64,000 bases of DNA from Heterodera schachtii (lineage: Eukaryota; Nematoda; Chromadorea; Rhabditida; Heteroderidae), in contig SIJG01000023.1 of the NCBI GenBank assembly GCA_023374025.1, positions 743,382 through 807,381 of the forward strand, given 5' to 3'. The notes under the pieces are model-generated. The model ran no database searches. It had not been told where the DNA came from and worked only from the letters and a program-made list of their open reading frames with translations. The position numbers and the translations under genes were made by a program. Numbering within the stretch: the first letter of the stretch is position 1; each line of letters starts with the position of its first letter. Of this stretch, positions 30,910 through 48,700 are shown piece after piece.

Positions 30910-31826
30910 AAAAACCCTCCCAGAAAAATTACCTTTTTTGAAGCTTGATTTTCTCATTTTTATATCCCATGTCTGTACTATTTTTTGTCAATTTTCAAAG
31001 GCCAATCACTCATTTTGTTGCAATTTTCATACCCAAATGGCTTTCCCAATTTTCAAAGTCTGCAATTGTCAATCCAGCAATTTTATGTCTTAACCGTTTT
31101 TTTCAGCCATCTCATTTTTTGTATATTACTCTCTATTAGTACCTATGTATTCAGCCAATTGTTTTCTTCCCTTCAATAACATTTGCTTTAATTTAACAAA
31201 TATGCATCTTTTTTAATTATATAAATAAACTTTTGTAAATTGGAAAAAATGCCATCGATTAAATTTAGAAATTGGAAAAGTGCCACCGACACCGATTAAA
31301 TTTTTTTGAATTTTATTTTTTGTTCAGTCGTATGAGTTGTGATAGCAGCCCTTCACAGGTGGGCAATTAGTAGCCAGCCAAGCCACAGCCACCACACCAA
31401 TTCTCATATCAATTAATGTGGTAATTTTATTTGATTTTTTTTTGACAATTCTATGTGTAATACATAGATACCACTAGAATTTTACATTTTGAAAAGCCTG
31501 GACCTGTTGAAATTTGTTTTAAAAAACAAACAAAATTTCAAAGAAGCCGTTAATTGCTTGGGAGCTTCTAAAGTATCTTAATTGACATATTCATTAAATC
31601 AACATATTAATTCATTCATTTTTGATAACTTTGAAAAAAAAAAAGCATGATCGTTCGAAAATATTGTCTACATTTTTTATACACCTACCTGGACATGGAT
31701 TTTTTTCATTTAATGGACAAAAAAATCCAGGCCTGGATCCAGATCGATCTACATATATATATATATCAAAAATTTGCCTCTGTTTCAGATTGCGGGCGGC
31801 CGAAACAAAACCAAACACACGCTGAG
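30910..31826. other. Spacer between the two Src-like genes
   Basis: Includes AATAAA for gene A at 31224 and an acceptor-like ctctgtttcag ending at 31788, 38 bases before the ATG of gene B. No intact gene seen. Confidence 0.5.
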
Positions 31827-36778
<4,952 letters not shown>

Positions 36779-38160
36779 TCAGAGAGAGCATCCCTGACCA
36801 TCACATACCGTATTCCCTAAAGTAGAGCCCCTTGGGGCTTTGATTACGGTATAGGTGAATGGAAAGCTGTTGATGAAGAACCAACTGCTGCCAAAAATTT
36901 CAAAAAAAAAAAAATCCTGTGGATAGGGTGAAAAGTGCCAAATTTATAATAAACACTGCCGTTCTTGTTTCCCCCATCCTTTAATTTATGATAGGAATTT
37001 CCGTTTTTATTGAATATTCCAGTAATGGCAGAATCTCTGGCTCTATTCTAGTTTACGCGTTCAATCAATGACTATCCTTTTCTTGGGATATAACTTTTTC
37101 TAATGCATACACTTTTGGTATCAATCTAAAGCTTAAGATCTCTTGAATTTTTAATTTTACAAATCTTCTATAGACTTCAAGCTTTCAGGTGATATCAAAA
37201 ATGTAGGCATTGACCAATTAGGAAACAAGTTGTGGCCCAAGAAACTAAGGATGGTCACTAAATGGATGCGTAAACTGGAACAGAGCCGAATCTCTCCCAT
37301 TTTCATTCATTAATATATTACTTATATGTAAGTAAATGTGTTCGTATTAATGTATTTTCTTTGTTTTCCCATCCATTCCTTTTCCCCAATTTTCTCCGAC
37401 TATTTTATTTTTCATAACCATTCTTTCATGATAAATAAATTTGTTAAATTTCAACATTTTTCTCTTACAATGAATCATACCGTAATACACATAAAGAAAA
37501 ACCATGTAAAAAAAAGTTAATTTTATAAGTTAAAAAAAGTGTAAGATACTAAAATAGAATAAAAATATTTTTGGCCAAAACGCAAGCGGAAAATGGTGAA
37601 TCGCGAAACTTGGAATGAAAGACCAACTTAGACTCATATCTCCATCAAGTAGCTTTTGTCCGAGCAATTTTTTCTTTGCTTTCCTCATGAAAATCGCACA
37701 TCCAATGCATCTGTCTGTACACATCCCGGCCGAAATCCGGAATTGCGAAATGTGATCTTTTCTCCCTATTTACTGTGAATCTTTGTTAGCCCCATTGTCA
37801 TTATTGGTGTCTTGATCACTGTGTGCTGGCTGCTACTGATCAGTGATCACTGATCACCATCCCCTCCCCCACCCGATCGGCTGTCATTGTCTTCGGAAAG
37901 AGGGCGGGCGGCAGCTCGGCGGAGCCCTCTGCATTGGACAGTCCATTTTGTGTCAGTTTCTGTGGTCATTTGATCAGCTTTGAAATTTTGATTTTACTTT
38001 CACCAATTTCTATTAGCGACAAAGTTCCATTTTGCCAGCCCAGAGGATATTTATTCATTTATTAATTAATTACTTGCCTATTTTGCCTTCAAATATGGCC
38101 AATTGGGGTCGGTTTTTTGGTCTTAATTTCCACACAACATTTTTTTTGTCCATTTCACAG
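36779..38160. other. Intergenic DNA between Src-like gene B and the EF-hand gene
   Basis: Includes a small inverted repeat near 36806-36855 (accgta ... agcccc/ggggct ... tacggt), the gene B AATAAA and a MITE at 37031-37296. Sequence to 38160 is otherwise AT-rich with a C-rich patch near 37860. Confidence 0.5.
37031..37296. mobile_element. MITE of about 265 bp
   Basis: The ends gaatctctggctctattcta and acagagccgaatctct are inverted copies; the inner arms share tttcttggg and ataactt with the copy at 44431-44698 and the single arm near 29771. No coding sequence. Confidence 0.6.
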
Positions 38161-38948
38161 AACATAAACTGCGCGAAATGTTCGTAGAACAGGTATACAA
38201 ATATGGTTTGGTCGATTTGTGTAACGACTATTTCGAGAAATTCAAAATATGGAAAAATTCTGACGCTTTTTCAAACTTATTGCTTTTACCAGGATCCTGT
38301 ACAGTATTTTTCCAGGGCCCTAGTTCAGGTCCTGTATTTTTTTGAAAATTCAAAAGGAGCCGGAAGTCCTGTGTTAAAGCAGGATTTTTTGTCCGGGACC
38401 CTGTCCTAATCCGACTCGGAAATCCGGGAACGTGGTTTTTCAAAATCCCCAACTCGAACGTTGCTAGATTCTTCACTCCCAGCAGCCCCCTCCCTCAAAA
38501 GTGAAGTGGGCGCGTTAATTTAAGATACAGTAATCCGATACCATACCGATTATGATTATTTCCAAAATTAGGACAAGGATATGAATGGGCACATTGGGCG
38601 CGAGGATCTGATTTGCATGCTGTTGAATGCGAAGAAAGTGATGCAGTTTGATGGAATTTGTTCTTTAACCAACTGCTTCAGCACGACCATGTTGATCCCG
38701 CGTACAAATCGCACTTGCGCTTTCTGATCAGTGTACTGAAAAATGCTGACCTCAACGGAGACAACAAAATCAACTTTCATGGCAATTATTATGCCCATAT
38801 AATTGCCATGATAATCCATTTTTCCCACAATCAAGAATTCAAGCAGTACATTGCCCAAGCAGTGGACGAGTCCCAAGGTGTGCCAATCCCGGTGGAACAT
38901 CTACATCCAGTGACGGACAAAAAGGACATTGTCAGAAACGGACACTGA
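38161..38948 (+). pseudogene. EF-hand protein gene interrupted by a one-base frameshift
   Basis: Exon 38161-38192 and exon 38572-38948 join in frame to give LREMFVEQDKDMNGHIGRED, a clear EF-hand loop (D-x-D-x-N-G-x-I). The open frame then shifts near 38652: one frame reads KKVMQFDG, and the next base register continues as LFFNQLLQHDHVD, a second EF-hand loop (NADLNGDNKINFHG) and the end VTDKKDIVRNGH. A single missing base within gatgg would explain it. As the loop residues are all kept, an assembly or read error in a living gene is as likely as a true pseudogene. The 5' exons are not visible. Calcium binding is inferred; no closer family assignment. Confidence 0.6.
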
Positions 38949-39579
38949 TTGAGAAATTTTTATAAACAGGGCTCGAAAGCAAATGCAAAATCCTCTATTC
39001 AAAACGGTTCACTCTATCAAAGCGGCCTTTTGAATTTTAGAGGGAATTTTTCGTAAAAAGTTAATTTTGGGGTATTTTACCGAAAAATTAAAAAATATAT
39101 AAATTTCTAAAAAATTGGAAATTATTCCGAAAATTATAAGCCCAAAATGAAAATCCGATTTTTACTCAATTTTCTTCAAATTAATAATTTTAGCTTTGTT
39201 TTTATTGTTTTTGCATTCATTTATATTTAGTTATTTTCAAGATTTTTAGCTTAAATTTAATAGAATAAGAAATTGGGAAATTTTGCACCTTAATTTGGCA
39301 AGATTTATGTGCAAATTTTTCTTTTTTTTTTTGCAATTTTCGGTGCATATAATTTCGAGTCTTATTTATAAACAATTTATTTCTGTGATGATTGATTGGT
39401 ACAATGTTCTGTTGGCCAAATATTGTTTTTTTTATATTTTTGTTTTTCCATCTATGCAACTTTTCACAATGGAAGGGGTTACTGTACACTACTGTATAGC
39501 AATAATAATGTGACAATTGGTAGTAACGGTGATCTGATCTCGTCTTCTGCTGCTGTCGTCAGGGAAAAGGCACAACACT
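38949..39579. other. Convergent spacer, EF-hand and collagen genes
   Basis: AT-rich, long T-runs; no gene seen. Confidence 0.5.
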
Positions 39580-41102
39580 TCAGTAGCCGGGAGGCGTTCG
39601 CGGCTTTGGGCAATGGTCTTACAAAAGTGAAAAAAATATAGTAATTTTCGACATAACGGAAATCCGTACGGACGGACGGCACACTTACCGCACGATCCGA
39701 CCGCTCCGGGCTGTCCGGGTGGGCCCTGAGCACCCAGCGCGCCTGGCTTTCCATACGGTCCCGGGTTGCCCTGGTCTCCCTGTGGACCTTGTGGGCCCGA
39801 CTCGCCAAGTTTGCCTGTAGTTGAGACAGATGCATATGAACGCTTTGATATATCCAAGAAGATTCTCACGGACCTTTCTCTCCGGGCGGTCCAGGTGGGC
39901 CAGGGGGTCCGACCTCGCCGGCACGTCCGGGTGGGCCGGGCGGTGCAACACCGGGCACATGCTTTCCTGCTTCTCCCTTTAATGGCATTTTAATGTTGAT
40001 TGCTGTAAGTCATTTCGATAAATGCTGCTGCTCTACCTTCTCGCCAGGCCGTCCAGGCAGTCCAGGCGGTCCTTGGGGTCCTTGTTTGCCGGGAGGTCCA
40101 CGCGGGCCAGGTTTGCCGGCCGCGCCGGGCTCGCCTTGCTCGCCAGGGTAGCCCTTCGGTCCTTTGTCCCCAACACTGCCGGGCGGTCCAGGCGGGCCCA
40201 CGGGACACTCGCGAACACATGGCGCTGCTGGTGCAGCAGCTGGTGCATCTGGACGAAGGATTTTTCATGATGTATTTGCCTCGGCTCGGCGCGGTTCCCC
40301 CGGTTCCACTGACTTTCGCCGGGCACACCGTTCTGCCCTGGTTGTCCGTCGCGTCCCGGCGCTCCATCCTGTCCAGCCTCGCCAGGCGCTCCTGGCAAGC
40401 CGACCTGGCACCCACAGCACTCCTCTCCGCCGCCCTCCGCTGCGGAAGGTCCCGCGTTGACGGCTGCCGATCCGCCGGGTCCATACGCGCCACCATGGCC
40501 TCCTGCTTGTTCCGCCGGTGCTGCACCGCCCCCGTAAGCGGCTTGCTGACGGCGAATTTCACGTCCTTGAACGGGCGGCCCGCGTGCGCCTTCCTGGATG
40601 TAGTGACCGAACAGCCATCGGCCGCTGCCGCTTGCGGATGTGCTGCGTCGAAGACGCTCCGCATGTTCCAATTGGCCTTTGCCCAGTTGTGCAGTCACCA
40701 CTTCGGACCACAGATCGCGGTTTCTGCTCTTAAAAATGATCGGGAAATTTAAAAAAAAATGGATTTTAAAAATTTTTTGATTCGAAAAATCACACGAAAA
40801 CGAAAAAATAAAAAATAAAATGAACGGACACGGCAAAATTCGATGTCATTGGAGATGGAGGACTGCACTCGCTGGATGTACTGGTAGGCAACCGGCATCA
40901 GCAGAACACATGCCAACATTGTCACAGTGGACAATGCCACAGCGACGAATGCCACCCGGCGGAAATGCCTTGAGGGAAAAAATTGCATTTTTTTTTTGTA
41001 AAAAATTCATTTTATTTAATGTGCTTTTCCTAATCCCCCCTCTGACCTCAAATCCTGCTCGCTAAACTCTCCAACCAAATGTGCCTTCTCCGTTGAGGTC
41101 AT
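39580..41102 (-). CDS. Cuticle collagen
   Basis: Transcript-order exons: 41102-41047, 40968-40830, 40728-40314, 40248-40037, 39976-39874, 39814-39689, 39617-39580. The N-terminus [13 protein letters not shown] leads to [20 protein letters not shown], the membrane/signal segment of nematode cuticle collagens, then [13 protein letters not shown] and SRNRDLW. A non-collagen domain with RRST is followed by Gly-X-Y blocks separated by Cys clusters: [29 protein letters not shown], and the end [16 protein letters not shown], which matches the typical C-terminus of one cuticle collagen group. Collagens of this kind trimerise, are cut by proteases and are cross-linked in the cuticle. The intron 40249-40313 splits a Gly-X-Y block and is needed to keep frame. 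A minus-strand acceptor gtttcag at 41115 precedes the ATG, likely a spliced-leader site. Confidence 0.92.
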
Positions 41103-44100
41103 ACTTGGTAGTTTCTGAAACAATAAAGCCTTTTTAGATGGGATTTGTGAATGGATGGATGGATATGTGTATATGCCCTGCGGGGTAAATAAAAATGCTT
41201 TTGAATGAGCCTAATTGTTTGTTAGGAATGCTTTAGGTGCTTTTTTGAGTGTGCAGCATATATTATTGGATGGGATGAATGGAATGGAACTGAGTGGGCG
41301 AAAAAGGGAGGCTTTGCTTCCTCATAAAAGGATCTGATGGGAGATCGAGCGGAGATTTTGTTGGAGGCGGAGGGATAATCCCTGGGATATCCATGCCTAA
41401 AAGTGCTTCAATAGAACTGATATGAGGGCGTTAATATGTGTGTGTGTATGGGTGGATTTGTGAAGAAATGAGAGATGATAATCGTCAATTAAGGTCGGGC
41501 GGCGCCGGGATTTCGACCATGAAGTGGTCCCCAAATCCCGGCTTTTTCGGATTCAGTCTCGGTATTAAAGTAAAATTAAAATGATAATGACTATGATCAT
41601 TTGTTAGTGGAGTTGGACGACAATAATTTTTTGAGTTTTTTTGAACCTTCCAACCAGGATTGTTTCTTGTCCCGCTGAAATTCTGATCCACATGGATAAT
41701 TTTCGTGTTCGAAAATAATTTTAAACTTTTTTCCTAATGCTATTGCTGTTCTTTTCGTGCAAATACAACTGTGACAAAGTCAAACGGCAAAGAAGGATTT
41801 GTGGATCATCGGATTAAGAGCGGCAATTTGGAGTGGAAAGGTTGTGGGGTTAAGGCGGACTAACAACATGATTTGGTAGATTGGAGAGTGGGGAAGGGCT
41901 GCAAATTCTCAACCCTCCCATTCTCCAGCAGTGGCGCCTCAATTCGCGCTCTGTCCATCTCACCCAAGTGGTGGTGGTGGTGAGCTAATGGGCATTGGTA
42001 GTTGTGCTTTTCCTCAGCAAAAGGCCACTTTTATATATGCTTCTCCCTAACCCTCCGATTTCTCATCCATTTGCACCCCGCCCCGATTAGTCTCCATTCG
42101 GCGGGGAGGGGGGGGGGGGAGGGAGTGGCGGGGTTGGTGCAATTTTTTTTTTTTGCCTTCCTTCCTTATTCAGAAAAGACGATGGAAGTGAGGGGGGCGG
42201 GGGTAGGGGAGAGAAAGAAAGCTGGTAGAAATAGCATGAAAAAGAGAGAGAGAGAGAGAAAGAGAGACATAGAAAAGAGACTAACTTCCTAATCAACTTG
42301 CTTTGGCATTCAGGAACCACCTAAGAGGGGGGAGGGAAAAAAAGTGACGACGAGCAATGAGGGAAGGAAGATGGATGGGGATGGTTGGGATATGTGAGGG
42401 AAAGGAAATCCAATCCAAAAAATGTGGATATTAGAGAAGAATACAATGGATTGGACTCTCTGTGGGTGATAGCTCCCCGCTCTCCCCGTCCCTCATCAAC
42501 TGATTAGATCCGAACTGACTGAGAATACACCACGACGGAGGACAAGGAGCCAGCCCATTTTCTATATGTACATGGGATGTTTGGTTGGTTGATCTGCTGA
42601 AGAGGGTCAAAGTACGGAAGGAATAAAAATTCTTTGAGGCCTATTAAAAAGTAAGCCGTTTTTTTTGCTTAGGAAATTTTGCATTTGATTTTCATATTGT
42701 ATGTATATCAGGGATGTGATCGAAAAAAATTTCTAATCAGAACACCGGGCTCAAAAAACAGAATTCGGGATCGAAATTCAGAACATTTCGCGTTCGCGAA
42801 ATTTGCTTCAAATCAGTTATTTTTACAATTTATCCTACAAAAATGTATCAAATATTATGTTTTTCGCCTCTTATGATCATTTTTAACACATTTTAAAATA
42901 CTCAAATTATGCCATAAATTTTAAAATGTATATTATTAATTTCAAGATATCAAATGAAAATAGATCACTACCCTCAAATCAGAATATTTCTGATAAATCG
43001 GAACATTTTTGCGTGCGTTAAATTTTTAAACAATTTCACATTCTCTCAAATAAAAAAATATATTTTTTTAATTGAATAAGTTCTAGAAAATCCATGGTTG
43101 ATTCATCTATTACCAATTTTTGGCTTTTTTGGCCCTGAAACAAAACTGATCAAAAAATTGATCAAATGAAAAAAAAAAAAGCAAAAATAAGTTAATTTAA
43201 AGGTATTTTTTCCTCTTAAATTTTAATGACCGTTTGTCATGGGTTCAGACCCGCCCAACAGATGGTGAACTATTTTGATTATTTTAAGAATGTCATTCCA
43301 TCAATGCATCTTTTTTTTCATTTAAATATTACATGATGGGTTATTCTGCTGAATTTTTGATCCTTAAAAAAGCTCAAGAAGATTAAAAAAATTTTAGGTT
43401 TTAAAAAAATGATTTACCGATTTTTGGAATTTGCGACTTTTTCTAATCACTTTTTGGATCAGGGCCAAAAAACAAAAACTAAACTAGGCAATAGTAAAAT
43501 GAACATGCAAGATAAAAGATCTTTTAATGTAAATTGGACAAGTACAGTTTGAAATGTTCCTCTGGTAAACCGATACGAATCACAGAAGGGTTCCAATTTT
43601 AAAAGCAACAATTTTTGAAAATTTTTATTTGTATCTCAATCAAAATGCTATTCATTTTTACTTTTGTTTGCCAACATGATCCTCGTTTAAGAAAAATAAT
43701 TGTTATTTGAATCCAATAGATTGTTTTTGACTGTTTTGGCTGAGATTCGAATAATCGAAGAAATACGGTAATTGGTTGACTGTGAGTCAACATTTTGCCA
43801 ATGTGTAGGTCTAATTAACTTTCCATAATATTTGAATTTATTTCTCATTTTCACATTCTCGTTCCAACAATTGCGCAATTTTTCTTAGTCTATTTTTTTA
43901 TTTTTAAGGTTTCATTCGAACTGCTGTGGCTAATTATCACCTTTTACGTTTTGAAAAATTCCGATCTTTTATTTTTTGGATTTTTTTATTTTTTTCCATC
44001 ACTTAATTTGCTGCTGCTTCACGGAGTTCCATGGACACATTCCTCTCTCTCTCTCTTCCATTCATTGGGACAAAACCGGCTTTACCTCATTCATTTTTTT

Positions 44101-44199
44101 TACCAATTCCGGCATCATTCATCCAACAATTTAGCCTCTCAGTGTATTAATTATATCGCATCCTCGGATCTACTGAAAAGGGCATCAGTATGGGATGCT

Positions 44200-44253
44200 T
44201 CTCCTCCCTCTCACTGCTTGTATGTATCTCCTCCCTCTCACTGCTTGTATGTA
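44200..44253 (+). repeat. 27 bp perfect tandem duplication
   Basis: Two copies of a unit starting tctcctccctctcactgctt and ending gtatgta. Confidence 0.85.
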
Positions 44254-44430
44254 TAAGTAATTATTAGCAGCAACCCCTACCCCTGCCCCTCTCCTTATCT
44301 CCGTCCCACAATCACCATATTCCATTCCACACCCTATGACTTATCCACCTTTTACTAAATCCAACGTTTTTGCTGGATGCTGATCAGCAGCAGTGTAGAA
44401 GCAGCAGGAATTCGGCTTTATTGCACTTTG

Positions 44431-44698
44431 GGAATCCAATTATGACCGGTCATCCTCGGTTTCTTTGGCCATAACTTTTTCTTACTTCGTCAATGCTTAC
44501 TTCTTGTATCAAATGAAAACTTAAAGTTTATTGCAGTTTTTGTATAGTTTAACTAAGTCTGAGTGTCAGAATTTGCTCTCTTCCTATTTTATAAATTCCG
44601 GATACTTTATGCTTTTGTTTGATGCCAAGAATGTTGGCATTTTACCAAGTAAGAAAAGTTATGGCCAAGAAACTGAGAATGGTCACTGATTGGGCGCC
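44431..44698. mobile_element. MITE of about 268 bp with long inverted ends
   Basis: Arms of about 65 bp: the left holds ttggccataactttttctta, the right holds agaaaagttatggccaagaa. Same family as 37031-37296. Confidence 0.7.
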
Positions 44699-44931
44699 TT
44701 AAGAGACAGGGAACTCTGCTTCTGCCATTGTTGTGTGTTGTTATACAAAACCCATAAACTTACGGAATCGGAGAAACGCTTTTTCGGCGCCTTGTTGAAA
44801 ATGAGGACAATTTATCATGCCATGAAAACAAAGAGAGAGAAAAAGGCTATCCATTTAAAAAAATATATCTTTTATTTATATCAACCAGAATGAAATGAAA
44901 TAAAAGATTTTTTGTGGGGAATTATGTAGAA

Positions 44932-45090
44932 TAGAGACCGGCATGGAACGGGATCACGCGCGGGATTTTGCGGGATCCCAGTCCGCAATCCCGCATTTTT
45001 TGGAAAATGTGGGATTTGCGGGATTAGTCCTGCGGGATCTTTGAGTTCCAATTCCGCAGCGGGACCTGCAAACTTGATTTCCGGTCTCTA
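44932..45090. mobile_element. 159 bp palindromic MITE, ends tagagaccgg/ccggtctcta
   Basis: Exact 10 bp inverted ends. The inside is built of gcgggat/atcccgc motifs on both strands. If the outer TA is a target duplication, it would fit a Tc1/mariner-type insertion; that is inference. Confidence 0.65.
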
Positions 45091-45749
45091 AAATGCAACG
45101 AACGGCTTGGTCTAAACCCCCATTGTATTTGCTTAAAATATATCGAAATGTGGGGGAAAAGAAACATTAAAAAAGAGGTATGAAAGGGAGGAAAAAAAAA
45201 AACTAAACGAAAACTAAACAAGGAAATAAATATGTGAAAATGGCGATTTTAGCGAGGCGGGCGCTGTGCATTCTCATGCAATTGTATCCATTTTTAATTA
45301 CCTAATTGGTTGCTGACTGGCATCCGAGTAAATTCCGCATATTTTTTTGATTCCAAAAAATGGTCACTCCTAGAAAAATAGGGTAAACAAAACACTCTCA
45401 AAAATGGATACAAAAAAACAAAAACAATTTGACAATGTGTGAAGCAAAAGATCATCATTATGAATGACACGTGATAGTTAATAAAAGAATTCCGTTTTTA
45501 CAGAGTTCCCAAGCACATTTAAAATTGATGAAAATTTTTTGAAATTTTGTGAGCTATTAGAAAACACTTATTTGTTAGGCTATCAAAATGATATCAAAGA
45601 ATGAAAAATTGATGTTGTTTTTGAGTAAATATTTCTCAATCGATTTTGTGTTAAAAAACAATATTTTTTGGGGGCCAAAATCAGATTTGGAGATTTATTT
45701 TTTTTTAAATCTTAAAAAGGGGAACTCTGTGATGATTATTAGAACATTA

Positions 45750-48700
45750 TTATGTCCTTGAACAACTGATTTTCTCTCTGTTTTTGCTGTTGTTTGGCCA
45801 TCTGTTTTTCTCTGCCGCTGACATGGCAATTAAGCAGCTGATGATGTTGATGAACCCCCACCGACCGCTTGGCCCCCCTCTGCTGATGCCGTGCCGTCGA
45901 ACTCGTCCGTCTGTTTGCTGAGCAGTGGCTGACTCTCTTCCTGGCGGACCACCACCACCACCAATGCCGGCACCATTCTTGGCACTGGTCACGGTGATGG
46001 TGATTGCTTGGTCGTCGTCCTCTTCCGGCGTTGCCAAATGAATTTTGCCAGCCTTTGCTGCGCGTTTGGCAACAGCACAACAGTCTCTGCTGGAAAAGTA
46101 CATAACGCACTCAAAAATTAACCAAAACGCAAAAAGCATTTTGGTAATACCGTAGGATATCATCCACCTTTTTTTTTAATCATAAAAACATATTTGCTGT
46201 AGTTTTCGGGGTCACTGATCATGAATCCGGAATAAATTTCGACCAATTCACAACCCCCGACTCTAACAAAAAAGTCGAAAATTCAAATGTTCGAATTCGT
46301 ATTTTTCACCAAAAAAGGTTTAAATGATTTTTTTTTATTGCAGGGTTGATGCTGACATCAGTTTGCTTCCATGTGTTGAAGCCGTTTTTGAAACAAAAAT
46401 GCGGAATTCAAAAATTTGGATTTTCTATTTTTCGTTCAAGGTTCGGAATTATTATTCAATTAAAAATTTCGAGTGTGAAAAAGTGTTTTTTTGGGGGGGG
46501 GGGGGGAGGAGGGGGTTGTACCGTACCCCGTTTATTGTTAGCGTACCCCCCCGGATCGTCTCTGTCATCTGCCTTGAAAAATCCACATAAAAAACCCACT
46601 TCTGCTGGTGCGCCCCCTGCGGGCTTCCGGTATCACTGTATGGCTTTTGGTGCAGGGACGAACGTGACTCGCTGGTGATGGAACGCCACATTCCGGTGGC
46701 AGTCACTTCTGACAAAAATTTAAAAAAATTGTGTGCCCACCTAAAAGCGCATGCCTACGAAAACGGCACGAACCCTTGCTGATGTTTATGTCGATGTTAC
46801 GTGAAGGCTCTTGGATAGCAGCCAATGGGATTTTGATCACCTTAAAACTTCGGATAAATTACCATACCACATAATGTGTGCGTGATACGGTATTTAAGGC
46901 AATAAACTTTCAAATACTGCATTTGAAAAATTGCTAAAATGATTATGAATTTGACATTCATTTTGACAAATTCGGGTCGAAAATCGGGACTTTTTGTTGA
47001 AAAATTGTAAAATGATTACGAATTTGACATTCATTTTGACAAATTCGGGTCGAAATCGGGACTTTTTGTTGGGTTCAAGTTATAGATTCGGAATTGGTCG
47101 AAATGAAAATTAATTTTTTTTTTTTTAATACGATTTAATTATGTATATTAGTGCAAAAAATGGCACAATACACACATTGCCGGACGACATCGGAATGTGC
47201 AGATGCGCCTCGGTTTTCACTGCCCGGATGGTCCCCTGATTCTCGTCCAAGTCGATGTCGAACGGTTGGCCCGGCTGTGACTGGCGCTTTTCCTTGTCCT
47301 CCCGACGACGGAGGTGGAAGTCGGGCATTTTGTCGTCCAAATACTTCAAATCCTTCTCCGAAAAACAACGCTCCATTGCCTTGCGGACGGCCAACATCAC
47401 AACCAACTGTGAAAGAAATTAAACAAGCAATAACAAACGAATGGAAAAATTCAATTCCAATTTTTTTTTTTTCGTTGGAAGAATCGGGAAAACTAATTAT
47501 GTTTCTCCTCCTCGGGCCAGGCCGTTTTCGTACGGCCGTTGGTTTTCGTACGGCCGTTTTCGTACGAGAGGATATTCAAAAATAAAAACAAAAAAATAAA
47601 TTAAAAAAAAAATAAAATAAAATAATTGCATTTAAATCATACATATTAGTAATGTTAAATTATGCTTTTTAATGTTTTGACCAAATTAGGTTTCTAATAA
47701 CTACAAAAACCAACAGCAAGTAATTAAAACAAAATTAAACAATTAAGCGGACGGCACTTTTGCATTGGCGCCGCTTTTCAGCCAAACCTATGTGTTTTTG
47801 GCTAAGTGAGTCTAAAAAACGTATATGCTGTTGTTCCCCAAATGATCATAATTATGCCAATTTCAATCCCGAAAATTATTTTCTCTCTGGTATATCCCGA
47901 AACTATGAGATACGGCCTTAGTTTGTAATGAAAATTGTTTTTTTCGTATTTCGTTTTGTTAAATTTATGAATTTTCGATTAAAATTTATGAGTGTGGAGT
48001 TAAAATTATAAAATTTGCTTATAGTAGTTTTCAAGCTTTTTTTACATCCGTCTAACGCTTGTACACAACTCGTACGAAAACGACCCCCTGCCGTACGAAA
48101 ACGGCCGTACGAAAACGACCGTACGAAAACGACCCTGACCGTCTCCTCCTCTCCCGTCCCCCCCCCCCCGCCCGTTTCGTTTCCACTCCGAAATTTAAAA
48201 ATTAAACAGATTGTTCAAAAAAAATCAAAATCTTTTTTATAAGAAAATTTTTTTTCTAGTGCTTTTATGGTGAATTACTAAGAAAATATTTTCAAAAAAA
48301 AAACTGAAAAATTTTTTAGATTTTTTGGAAAATTTACTGTTTGAAATTTTTTAATTTAGGGGGGGGGTGATAGAGAGGGGGGAGCTGCTCCCGGAAGAAC
48401 CCTACAGAGTGCTTTCCAGACGTTTTTCAATTTGTCATAAATAAATTTTTTTTAAATTTAATTATCCAAAATTTATGCTAATATTTTTTTATAAGCCGAA
48501 ACTTAAACCCACCATTATGGGAAATGCGATTGATGTGCTTTTGATGGACTTCACAGTCCAAAGAATGGCCAGACAAGCAACTTGGAACAGTGTGAACTTG
48601 TGGATGACATGGATGGGCACATGGCGAATGTAAATCTGTCAAGCAAAATGAGGGAGGAGAAGCATTTTTTTTTTGCTTTCCAATTATTAAAGCCAAAAAA

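Larger units (their letters stand above)
41103..45749. other. 4.6 kb intergenic region with MITEs and low-complexity DNA
   Basis: Upstream of the collagen: ggat repeats near 41150, GT- and GA-rich stretches (41435-41450, 42190-42275), a G-run near 42110. Then AT-rich DNA, CT-rich patches (44040-44060) and the elements listed separately. A reverse AATAAA for the transporter lies at 45699-45694. No exon series was found on either strand. Confidence 0.55.

Noticed and set aside
40249..40313. Apparent frameshift in the collagen Gly-X-Y region
   Set aside because: A 65 bp intron with donor gtcagt and acceptor tccag restores the frame exactly.
40022..40752. Long + strand frames over the collagen gene
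   Set aside because: Shadow frames of GC-rich Gly-X-Y coding on the minus strand.
43240..43260. gggttcagacccg as a tRNA T-arm
   Set aside because: The loop does not fit a T-loop and no acceptor or anticodon arm is nearby.
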